Shown here: piece by piece, positions 34,500-41,402 of the stretch
How the letters are laid out: each line of letters opens with the position of its first letter
Position numbering within the stretch: the stretch's first letter is position 1
NCBI RefSeq assembly: GCF_900109925.1
Contig: NZ_FOBW01000007.1
Span: 124,001-188,000, forward strand
From: Mesobacillus persicus
GTDB lineage: Bacteria > Bacillota > Bacilli > Bacillales > Cytobacillaceae
Length of the DNA stretch: 64,000 nucleotides
Direction of reading: 5' to 3'
Program-made: the position numbers and the translations under genes
Notes under the pieces: model-generated
Database searches by the model: none
What the model was told of the DNA's origin: nothing
The model's input: only the letters and a program-made list of their open reading frames with translations

Positions 34500-34647
34500 A
34501 AAAAATAAAGGACACAGAAGAAATATATTCTCTCCTGTGTCCTTATAAGTTTGTGGAAATAGTGTTTTTTCTAGATAAAGGTTTCTTTAAACTGTATTGG
34601 CCCCACCTACGCCAAATACCATGATGACCACGCATGCCATCCGCCTG
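34500..34647 (-). ncRNA. Candidate small RNA or attenuated leader with micro-ORF, cre-controlled
   Basis: A complete minus-strand transcription unit of about 145 bases: promoter TTGAAC/TATAAT (34682-34653), a 17-codon open frame (34640-34587) starting ATG GCA TGC, and a terminator (AAGGACACAG/CTGTGTCCTT then TATTTTTT, 34547-34500). Either a stand-alone small RNA with a micropeptide or an attenuator for the desulfurase gene downstream. Read directly from sequence; expression is inferred. Confidence 0.55.
34587..34640 (-). CDS. Micro-ORF, 17 residues (hydrophobic)
   Basis: MACVVIMVFGVGGANTV, starting 6 to 7 bases after GCAGGCGG, which is only a fair binding site. It is almost wholly hydrophobic. 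Too short to judge on sequence alone; its place between a good promoter and a terminator makes it worth recording. Confidence 0.35.
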   Translation of the reverse strand: MACVVIMVFGVGGANTV

Positions 34648-34652
34648 CTTTC

Positions 34653-34682
34653 ATTATAAATGGAAACGCTTACATTGTTCAA
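34653..34682 (-). promoter_or_regulatory. Sigma-A promoter with internal cre site
   Basis: On the minus strand TTGAAC and TATAAT are 18 bases apart. The spacer and -35 side contain TGTAAGCGTTTCCA (plus strand TGGAAACGCTTACA, 34661-34674), which fits the CcpA cre consensus TGNAANCGNWNNCA at every position. CcpA binding there would block transcription in rich carbon. Confidence 0.72.
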
Positions 34683-34776
34683 TAAAAACCTTACGACATT
34701 TTTCGAGGTTAACAACTTGTATATACATAAAAAGAATTACTAACTGTTAATATCGGATTAAAAGGGAGGCTTATTT

Positions 34777-35409
34777 TTACCCCCCTGAATAACTATAGGC
34801 TAATGGTGTATTTAACCCATAAGATTTTCCAAGTCGATAATAGTGATCAACAATTGAACGGTTTAGGTCTTTGAATTTTTCTGGAACCGGGGGAAGTTTA
34901 TCAGCTTCTGATTGCTGCCACACCGACTGGCCAGGCGCTACAAATCGGTTATCGGCTATTTTGACCCCATTTGTGACGGTTGCACCATGCATAACGACGC
35001 AGTCTCTTCCAATTACAGCATCATAGATATTCGCATGCTGCCCAATAAACGTGTTTTTACCGATAAATAACGGTCCGTGTACAGCAGCATGATGAAGGAC
35101 GCTGTTCATGCCCTCTAGAAATACGCCCCATTTTTGATTATTTACAACCACGTGCTCTCTACCTGGATGAACATGCATTAAGACATAATCCTGTATATTC
35201 GTATATGGGCCAACATAATAAGGATGACCAGAATCAGCACGCAGCAAATTTTTAAAGCCAATATAAACGTCATCGGCAATGGTAATGTCCCCAATAATCA
35301 TTGAATCGGTTCCGATCACTGCCTTTCGGCTTATCTTTGGATAACTAACACTCGTTACCTCGGCAACAGGTGGATTCTGATAAACAATCGGATATGGATA
35401 TGGAACCAT
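34777..35409 (-). CDS. Gamma-carbonic-anhydrase-like hexapeptide-repeat protein
   Basis: 210 residues forming a left-handed beta-helix (hexapeptide repeats from about 28 to 160: VIGTDSMIIGDITIADDVYIG, FIGKNTFIGQHANIYDAVIG). Histidines placed like the zinc ligands of gamma carbonic anhydrases occur in VLMHVHPG, LHHAAVHGP and IGQHANI. Probable activity is CO2 hydration, though relatives include acyltransferases. ATG 35409; the upstream AGGAGAC serves as the binding site. Confidence 0.82.
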   Translation of the reverse strand: MVPYPYPIVYQNPPVAEVTSVSYPKISRKAVIGTDSMIIGDITIADDVYIGFKNLLRADSGHPYYVGPYTNIQDYVLMHVHPGREHVVVNNQKWGVFLEGMNSVLHHAAVHGPLFIGKNTFIGQHANIYDAVIGRDCVVMHGATVTNGVKIADNRFVAPGQSVWQQSEADKLPPVPEKFKDLNRSIVDHYYRLGKSYGLNTPLAYSYSGG

Positions 35410-35479
35410 CTAAACAGTCTCCTCTCTTTTTCCAATCTATAAATAGACTATGAGGTGAAAATACAAAGCAGACGTAATT

Positions 35480-35752
35480 TTGACCGACATTAGAAACCTT
35501 CTTGACAGGGATGAAATACACTTGAAAATTTCAGAGTGGAGAGACTGGGCGCCCGAGATCTTAGTGATATTAAATGATTACAGAATTTCCCGAACGCGAA
35601 AGCCCACTTCTTCAGGGTGTGGGAGTATGAGAGAAGTAACTGCTTATAGCTCCAAAGACGGTATTATCAATACCTTACCTTATTGTAGGAAATTAAAATA
35701 CAATTATATTGAAGTGGAAATGAACCGTACGCTTTCTAAGTGGCAATGGTAG
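35480..35752 (+). other. Doubtful ORF over a possible IS200/IS605 right-end relic
   Basis: An open frame of 90 codons from TTG 35480 without a good binding site and with no recognised domain. Within it, at about 35593-35627, CGCGAAAGCCCACTTCTTC and AGGGTGTGGGAG form a hairpin resembling the tnpB 3' end and right end of IS200/IS605 elements. No tnpA or tnpB is present. The rest of the 35410-36077 gap holds only the palindrome at 35819. Confidence 0.3.
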
Positions 35753-35818
35753 GATATAAGCTAATAAATAATTAACTTCCACCTAAAGTAGGTTGAGCCT
35801 CTATATAATAGGTCCAAT

Positions 35819-35838
35819 TTAATCAAACGTTTGATTAA
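35819..35838. promoter_or_regulatory. Perfect 20-bp palindrome (copy 2)
   Basis: TTAATCAAACGTTTGATTAA, identical to 8299-8318, about 240 bases upstream of the AspT-type transporter. Confidence 0.6.
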
Positions 35839-36077
35839 TATCGATATCCTTCTTTTAACCATTGCACTGAGTATTTGTACTTTATTTTAGGGGTTTCAAT
35901 AGATGATGTTATACAACTATAACGAAGTGAAGAATATAGTCCGGAATAATAAGGGAGGTAATGTGTAGATAGCTTTATTTGTTCAGGGTGTCACAATATC
36001 GATACATATTCCTTCTCACTTTAGGTCTAAAATAAAGGATATGTTTCATTTACTTTTTTGGGAAGAAGGAATTTCGA

Positions 36078-37670
36078 TTGGTTAGCTCCTTATTAGAAGA
36101 TCAGTTATTATTATTGTTTATTATTTTATTTATCGGATCCATTGTTGGGAAAGCGAGCATAAAAGGTCTTAGTTTAGGATCTTCTGGTGTGCTACTCGTT
36201 GCCATGGTATTTGGTCATTTTGGATTTCAGATTTCGAGTACTGTTCAGCAATTAGGTTTAAGTTTATTTATTGTCGCAGTAGGCCTACAGGCGGGGCCAC
36301 GTTTTTTTCGGATGATGCGCTCAAGTGGGATTATCTTTGGAATTATTGGATTACTTATTGTGCTGATAGCCGCTATTGTAACGGTGATTGTAGCTAAATT
36401 GTTTCATTTTTCTCCAGCGTTAAGTATTGGACTAATGACAGGAGCACTTACGAGTACACCAGGGTTAGCGGCAGCACTACAGGCAACGAACGATCCCTTA
36501 GCATCAGTTGGATACGGAATCGCCTATCCGTTTGGTGTCATTGCAGTCGTGTTATTTGTTCAACTTTTACCTAGGGTTTTAAAGGTTGATTTGGAGAAGG
36601 ATCTAAAAGAGTCTACAGGTCCTGTGCGAAATGAAGAGTCACCAGAATTAATGACGATTGAGGTTACGAATCCTGCTGTTAACAAAAGGACACTGGATGA
36701 ATTAAAGTTTCATCGGTACAACTCTGTTGTTATTAGCCGGGTCATTAGAGGGAATAGAAATATAATCGCTTTGAACGATACCGTTATTTTAAAAGGAGAT
36801 TGCCTTGTAGCAGTTGGATTACGGGAGGGGTTAGAGCAACTTTGCAGAGATGTTGGGGTGAAAGTCGAAGCGAATCTCGTTAATTCAGATCACGTCGAGT
36901 TGCGGAAAGTGGTCGTGGCCTCCGAAGAAATGATCGGCAAAACGTTAAAGGACATCGGTTTAAGAAAAAATCACGGTGTGACTGTCACGAGAATTGAACG
37001 TGGGGGATTTGAGTTCAATCAAAACCGAAAGTGGCGGTTGGAACGAGGAGATGTCCTTACGCTAGTTAGTAGTGAGGATCGCTTAGATGAGGTAGAGACA
37101 TTATTTAGTAGAAATCATCTAACCGTAACCAATGTTCATCTTTTATCCTTAAGCTTTATTCTGATGATTGGGATTTTATTTGGGATGATTCCTATTCACT
37201 TACCTGGGTTAGGGACCATTACCTTTGGGGTTGCTGGGGGTCCCTTGTTTATGGCGTTAATTATTGGCCACTTTGGGAAAGTTGGGCCAATTCAAGCAAG
37301 ATATTATCAACCTTCCACACGGGTCATCCAAGATATTGGTCTTGTGCTATTCCTGGCTGGCGCTGGGACCACTGCTGGTCAGGGGATAGTCGATGTTGTG
37401 AAAGCAGAAGGGTTGGGACTTGTTTTTGGAGGCACATTAATTACGATGGCACCAATTTTTGCGGGATATTTCATCGCAAAGAAATGGTTTAAACTAAGTG
37501 TTTTACACTCACTCGGTGCACTTTGTGGAGGAATGACGAGCACGCCTGGCCTAGGTTCAGTAAATCAACTCATTCATTCAGAAGAACCTGCAATCGCCTA
37601 CGCAGCAGCCTATCCCTTTGCACTAATTTTTGTAGCGATAACCTCGCAATTACTAATCTTTTTCCTATAA
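36078..37670 (+). CDS. AspT/YidE/YbjL-family transporter with two RCK_C domains
   Basis: 530 residues in a palindromic layout: five to six membrane helices (about 8-165), two cytosolic TrkA-C/RCK_C domains (about 190-275 and 285-350), then another block of helices (about 355-530). The duplicated signature GALTSTPGLAAALQ and GGMTSTPGLGSVNQ is the AspT-YidE-YbjL duplication motif. Such proteins exchange amino or carboxylic acids (aspartate/alanine in AspT); the substrate here is unknown. TTG 36078 after GAAGAAGGA. A terminator follows. Confidence 0.9.
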   Translation: MVSSLLEDQLLLLFIILFIGSIVGKASIKGLSLGSSGVLLVAMVFGHFGFQISSTVQQLGLSLFIVAVGLQAGPRFFRMMRSSGIIFGIIGLLIVLIAAIVTVIVAKLFHFSPALSIGLMTGALTSTPGLAAALQATNDPLASVGYGIAYPFGVIAVVLFVQLLPRVLKVDLEKDLKESTGPVRNEESPELMTIEVTNPAVNKRTLDELKFHRYNSVVISRVIRGNRNIIALNDTVILKGDCLVAVGLREGLEQLCRDVGVKVEANLVNSDHVELRKVVVASEEMIGKTLKDIGLRKNHGVTVTRIERGGFEFNQNRKWRLERGDVLTLVSSEDRLDEVETLFSRNHLTVTNVHLLSLSFILMIGILFGMIPIHLPGLGTITFGVAGGPLFMALIIGHFGKVGPIQARYYQPSTRVIQDIGLVLFLAGAGTTAGQGIVDVVKAEGLGLVFGGTLITMAPIFAGYFIAKKWFKLSVLHSLGALCGGMTSTPGLGSVNQLIHSEEPAIAYAAAYPFALIFVAITSQLLIFFL

Positions 37671-37679
37671 GAACTCTCG

Positions 37680-37709
37680 GAAAGGCCCACTAGGAGTGGG
37701 CCTTTCGTT
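37680..37709. terminator. Terminator after the AspT-type gene
   Basis: GAAAGGCCCAC/GTGGGCCTTTC. It overlaps the 3' end of the minus-strand ORF at 37690. Confidence 0.85.
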
Positions 37710-38055
37710 CATCCATATTCTGGATGGTGCCTGGCACCTTACAATTGGGTATAATCCTATCAAAATAACTTTTAATCATAAGCCAGCGGGCAGGATAGGT
37801 CGTGATAAAATCATCGAGTACCTCATTAGAGTAAAAGCAAAAACAATCTAGTTGAATATTCGTTGCCTTTAAATCATATAAAAGTGCATGTAAAATCGTA
37901 TAATGAGTATTTAGTTGATACGGATTTAATTTAACAGGCTGAATTTCATTACTTTCTATACAAGTTAACAGTGATTGTTCTTGAAGTTGATAACTTTCTG
38001 CTTTTGAAAGCCCATTAATTTCAATTTGGTCATTGATAAAATAGATCCCGCGCAT
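37690..38055 (-). CDS. Hypothetical protein whose C-terminus is built from a palindromic repeat
   Basis: 121 residues, ATG 38055 after GGGGAGG. The first 100 residues look like an ordinary soluble domain (IYFINDQIEINGL, TYPARWLMIKSYF) of unknown family. The last 18 residues (starting CKVPGTIQNMDE) are encoded by the GGTGCCTGGCACC repeat and the terminator of the opposite gene, so the natural end has probably been lost or replaced. Confidence 0.6.
   Translation of the reverse strand: MRGIYFINDQIEINGLSKAESYQLQEQSLLTCIESNEIQPVKLNPYQLNTHYTILHALLYDLKATNIQLDCFCFYSNEVLDDFITTYPARWLMIKSYFDRIIPNCKVPGTIQNMDERKAHS
37712..37742. repeat. GGTGCCTGGCACC repeat, copy 5
   Basis: Core at 37726-37738, preceded by ATCCATATTCTGGAT, inside the 3' end of the ORF at 37690. 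Confidence 0.75.
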
Positions 38056-38150
38056 GGTTTCTACCTCCCCTTAATGCTTTTATTACCTTTATTTCCAATC
38101 TGATTCCCTTTAATAAGTGGATTGTCCGGTAAGCCAACACCCGCCCCATA

Positions 38151-38178
38151 AAAAAACCAAGTAGACATGTCTACTTGG
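38151..38178 (-). terminator. Terminator after the C39-like peptidase gene
   Basis: CCAAGTAGACATGTCTACTTGG palindromic stem, followed on the minus strand by a T7 run. Confidence 0.85.
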
Positions 38179-38185
38179 ATACAAT

Positions 38186-39061
38186 TTACTTAGTTATTGT
38201 AATTGCTTGTCCGCCCAGTTGCTCCCATCCTGCAATAAACGGTTTCTTTCGTAATTTTCGATTTTTTGAATGCAGTGGATCATTTACGTAAACAGAGTCC
38301 TTATCATACCCTGTAACCAAGACGGAATGCATATTATATGTGATTTTCAGAGGCCCACTGCTTGTTTTCCACGTTTGCCACTCACCCTCAGGAACGACAT
38401 CGTAGGTACTTGTAACAATGACCCATACTGGTCGTTTTTGATCCAGATGGGCAATAACCTCACTAAAATCCTTTCCAGTAAAATCGACCACCTTACCAGG
38501 TACATACGCTTCAGCTAAATTCTTGATTGGTCCGTGGTATACACCTATTCCAGGTTTCCCCATGGTCCGCATATTTCCAACAAAGCCATCGTTTAAATTC
38601 CCTCGAACTCCATTTTCTTCAAACGGAACTTTTGCGACCTTATTAGCCAGTGTCATCTTATCTACAGAAACACCAGCATGATTCAATAACATCGCCAAGC
38701 TTGTTACCTCACAGCCTCTAGGCAATTCAGGTTTTTGCTTTATAAAGGGAGCGTCAATAAGAATCTTCTGCTCTCGGTTCTTTTCTGTTGTAGGCGAAGC
38801 ATTATTTTCAGTTTTATTCTCAACTTGAACGATTGAACTTTTGTTTTCTTTACCCTTTTTTCCCTCTTGAATTTTTACGTTTTCTTCTTTAGAACTCTCC
38901 AACCTAATTTTAGGCTGTTCATCAATACTTCTATCCGATTTTGATGATTGAGCTGTCGGGTCTGTTCCACAACCTGCCATAAGGATCAAAGTTAGAGTCC
39001 ATTTTAAAGGAGTTGTCTTTGACCATCTAAGCGGAATACTAAGCATTTTTTTAGAACGCAT
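38186..39061 (-). CDS. Lipoprotein with C39-like cysteine peptidase domain
   Basis: 291 residues. A signal peptide with lipobox LMAGC (Cys about 31) is followed by a charged linker rich in Ser, Lys and Glu (32-100) and a C39-like papain-fold domain: catalytic Cys in LPRGCEVTSLAMLLNHAG, His in YNMHSVLVTGYD and Asp in VYVNDPL. Anchored outside the membrane. Related to YvpB-type proteins of unknown substrate. ATG 39061 follows AGGAG. Confidence 0.87.
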   Translation of the reverse strand: MRSKKMLSIPLRWSKTTPLKWTLTLILMAGCGTDPTAQSSKSDRSIDEQPKIRLESSKEENVKIQEGKKGKENKSSIVQVENKTENNASPTTEKNREQKILIDAPFIKQKPELPRGCEVTSLAMLLNHAGVSVDKMTLANKVAKVPFEENGVRGNLNDGFVGNMRTMGKPGIGVYHGPIKNLAEAYVPGKVVDFTGKDFSEVIAHLDQKRPVWVIVTSTYDVVPEGEWQTWKTSSGPLKITYNMHSVLVTGYDKDSVYVNDPLHSKNRKLRKKPFIAGWEQLGGQAITITK

Positions 39062-39399
39062 TTAGTCAACTCCTAATGAAAGGTGTATGTTTGGTTTTCC
39101 CCATTGTTCTTTATGATATCTTAGAGGCTTTGAGCCAATTTTGGTGAGTAGTTGGAAGAATGGGAACCTGTTTCTTCAAGTTTCTCTTGCAGCATTCATC
39201 CTTCCGGTGTATGTTTGATATTTGGGAGAACTGTTCCCGCAAAAGTCTTGTCAGGAGACATTTCTAGGTTTTTGTTTTCATACCGTTAAAGGTAGAGAAT
39301 CCACTAATTGAATGGTAAGGTAAAGCGAATATCAAAAATAGTTAACACAATAACGTTTGATGTAAAATAAAATATATAAAGGAAAAAAGGAGCATTCAT
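39062..39399. other. Intergenic region between the divergent lipoprotein and sdaAB genes
   Basis: 338 bases with no gene, repeat or RNA fold that I recognise. A TAAAAT box near 39363 may belong to the sdaAB promoter. Confidence 0.4.
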
Positions 39400-40062
39400 A
39401 TGAAGTATCGTTCAGCTTTTGATATCATTGGTCCGGTGATGATTGGACCATCCAGTTCCCATACCGCTGGTGCAGCAAGGATTGGAAGAGTAGCTCGTAC
39501 TTTATTTGAAAAACAGCCTAAAAGGGTAGTCATATCACTATACGGCTCCTTTGCGAGTACCTATAAAGGTCATGGGACGGATTTGGCACTTGTAGCAGGT
39601 CTGTTAGATTTCGATACATTCGATGAGCGCATAAGGAATTCGCTGCAAATCGCCGAAAAGGCTGGCATGGAAGTGTTTTTTCAAACTGAAGAAGCAGTAC
39701 CAGAACATCCTAATACGGTGAAAATAAATATGTTCGATGATAACGAAAATGAAATGGAAGTCATCGGAATCTCTATCGGTGGCGGGACAATTGAAATTAC
39801 AGAAATCAATTCGTTTAAATTGAAGTTATCAGGTGACCCAGCCATTCTAGTCATTCATCGTGACCGTTTTGGGATTATATCTTCGGTTACATCCGTGTTG
39901 TCAACATATGAAATCAATATCGGTCACATGGAAGTTGCTCGTAAGGAAAAAGGAGAAATGGCAATTATGGTCATAGAGGTTGACCAGAAGATAGAAGACA
40001 AGGTTATTGATGAATTAAGAAGTCTCTCCAATGTATCAAGAGTCATCCGGATGGTCGAGTAG
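39400..40062 (+). CDS. sdaAB: L-serine dehydratase, iron-sulfur-dependent, beta subunit
   Basis: 220 residues. It contains the serine-binding SDH_beta domain (SAFDIIGPVMIGPSSSHTAGA at the start) and a C-terminal ACT domain (about 148-218, RDRFGIISSVTSVLSTYEI). With SdaAA it deaminates serine to pyruvate. ATG 39400 follows AAAGGAGC. The alpha subunit follows after 86 bases. Confidence 0.96.
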   Translation: MKYRSAFDIIGPVMIGPSSSHTAGAARIGRVARTLFEKQPKRVVISLYGSFASTYKGHGTDLALVAGLLDFDTFDERIRNSLQIAEKAGMEVFFQTEEAVPEHPNTVKINMFDDNENEMEVIGISIGGGTIEITEINSFKLKLSGDPAILVIHRDRFGIISSVTSVLSTYEINIGHMEVARKEKGEMAIMVIEVDQKIEDKVIDELRSLSNVSRVIRMVE

Positions 40063-40148
40063 ACAGAGAGAGTAAATTAGGTTTAGGGAGTAAACGTGAA
40101 AAGCGATTAGATAAACGAAGGAAATACGAAGCATCAGGAGGACAAGCA

Positions 40149-41048
40149 ATGTTTCGAAATGTAGCAGAACTTGTTGCGTTGGCAGAACAACATCAAGTGA
40201 AAATCGCCGAGATTATGATCCGGCAAGAAATAGAAGTTTCAGGTCTGACTCGAGAAGAGATTCTTGCAAAGATGGACACTAATCTAACCGTAATGGAACA
40301 AGCCGTGGAACGGGGCCTAGGTGGAGTAAAGTCTCAAACTGGCCTAACCGGTGGGGATGCGGTATTGCTGCAAAACTATATTAACAGTGGGAAATCATTA
40401 ACTGGCCCATTGCTATTGGACGCTGTTAGCAAGGCAATGGGTACCAATGAAGTAAATGCGGCAATGGGCATTATCTGTGCAACTCCGACGGCGGGGTCTG
40501 CGGGAGTGGTACCTGGTACCTTATTCGCAGTGAAAAACCAGTTAAATCCAACAAGAGAAGAAATGATTGAATTTTTATTTACCGCAGCAGCTTTTGGCTT
40601 TGTTATTGCTAATAATGCATCGATTTCAGGGGCAGCTGGTGGATGTCAAGCGGAAGTGGGATCTGCAGCCGGCATGGCAGCGGCGGCGATTGTAGAAATG
40701 GCAGGTGGCACACCACAGCAGAGTGCAGAAGCGATGGCAATCACACTGAAAAATATGCTTGGCCTAGTTTGTGACCCGGTAGCTGGACTGGTTGAAGTAC
40801 CGTGTGTAAAGCGGAATGCAATGGGAGCCTCCAATGCATTAACAGCTGCTGATATGGCTCTAGCTGGGATAACGAGCAGGATTCCGTGTGATGAAGTCAT
40901 TGGTGCCATGTATGCAATCGGACAGTCAATGCCATCAGCTTTAAGAGAAACGGCTGAGGGGGGACTTGCAGCAACGCCAACTGGGCGAAGACTTGCAGCA
41001 GAAATTTTTGGAAAACCGAAGACGAAATTGAAGGATTATCTGGTATAA
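40149..41048 (+). CDS. sdaAA: L-serine dehydratase, iron-sulfur-dependent, alpha subunit
   Basis: 299 residues, catalytic subunit with an oxygen-labile [4Fe-4S] cluster. Cysteines suited to bind it are in GIICATPTAGSAG, GGCQAEVGSAAG, LVCDPVAG and VPCVKRNA; the SGAAGG loop is typical. ATG 40149 follows AGGAGG. Ends with a strong terminator. Confidence 0.96.
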   Translation: MFRNVAELVALAEQHQVKIAEIMIRQEIEVSGLTREEILAKMDTNLTVMEQAVERGLGGVKSQTGLTGGDAVLLQNYINSGKSLTGPLLLDAVSKAMGTNEVNAAMGIICATPTAGSAGVVPGTLFAVKNQLNPTREEMIEFLFTAAAFGFVIANNASISGAAGGCQAEVGSAAGMAAAAIVEMAGGTPQQSAEAMAITLKNMLGLVCDPVAGLVEVPCVKRNAMGASNALTAADMALAGITSRIPCDEVIGAMYAIGQSMPSALRETAEGGLAATPTGRRLAAEIFGKPKTKLKDYLV

Positions 41049-41059
41049 TAAATGATAGA

Positions 41060-41103
41060 AAGCACACCAAAGAACTTCACGTTCAGTTGGTGTGCTTTTT
41101 TTT
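41060..41103 (+). terminator. Terminator after sdaAA
   Basis: AAGCACACCAA/TTGGTGTGCTTTTTTTT. Confidence 0.9.
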
Positions 41104-41248
41104 AACGAGAACGTCCATGCTCCATAAAGGCGATACGTCTTAGGGTTGAACTGCTAAAATCTGTAGAACTTCTTTGCTTACTTTGAGGTGCCATTAGATC
41201 CTGCATCAGACTATTGTTCCTTTTTGTTCCTAGGTCATCTTTCATCAT
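41102..41248 (-). CDS. Small basic protein, 48 residues
   Basis: An open frame on the minus strand, starting MMKDDLGTKRNNSLMQDLM and ending FMEHGRSR, rich in Ser, Arg and Lys. GGGGG lies 6 to 7 bases before ATG 41248. It occupies the gap between sdaAA and the P-type ATPase, and its stop sits in the sdaAA terminator. No family recognised; the balanced composition suggests it may be real. Confidence 0.45.
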   Translation of the reverse strand: MMKDDLGTKRNNSLMQDLMAPQSKQRSSTDFSSSTLRRIAFMEHGRSR

Positions 41249-41402
41249 CGATTTCCCCCTCTAAAGAATATTCTTCCCAACATAAAGAATCATCATCAAG
41301 AAATTAGTTTAAATTATGATAAAACATTAGATTTTTGTGATACTAAAATGAAAAGAGCTTAAATGGTGCGTTAGGATTGGACTTTGGAAGGAGATTATCG
41401 AA

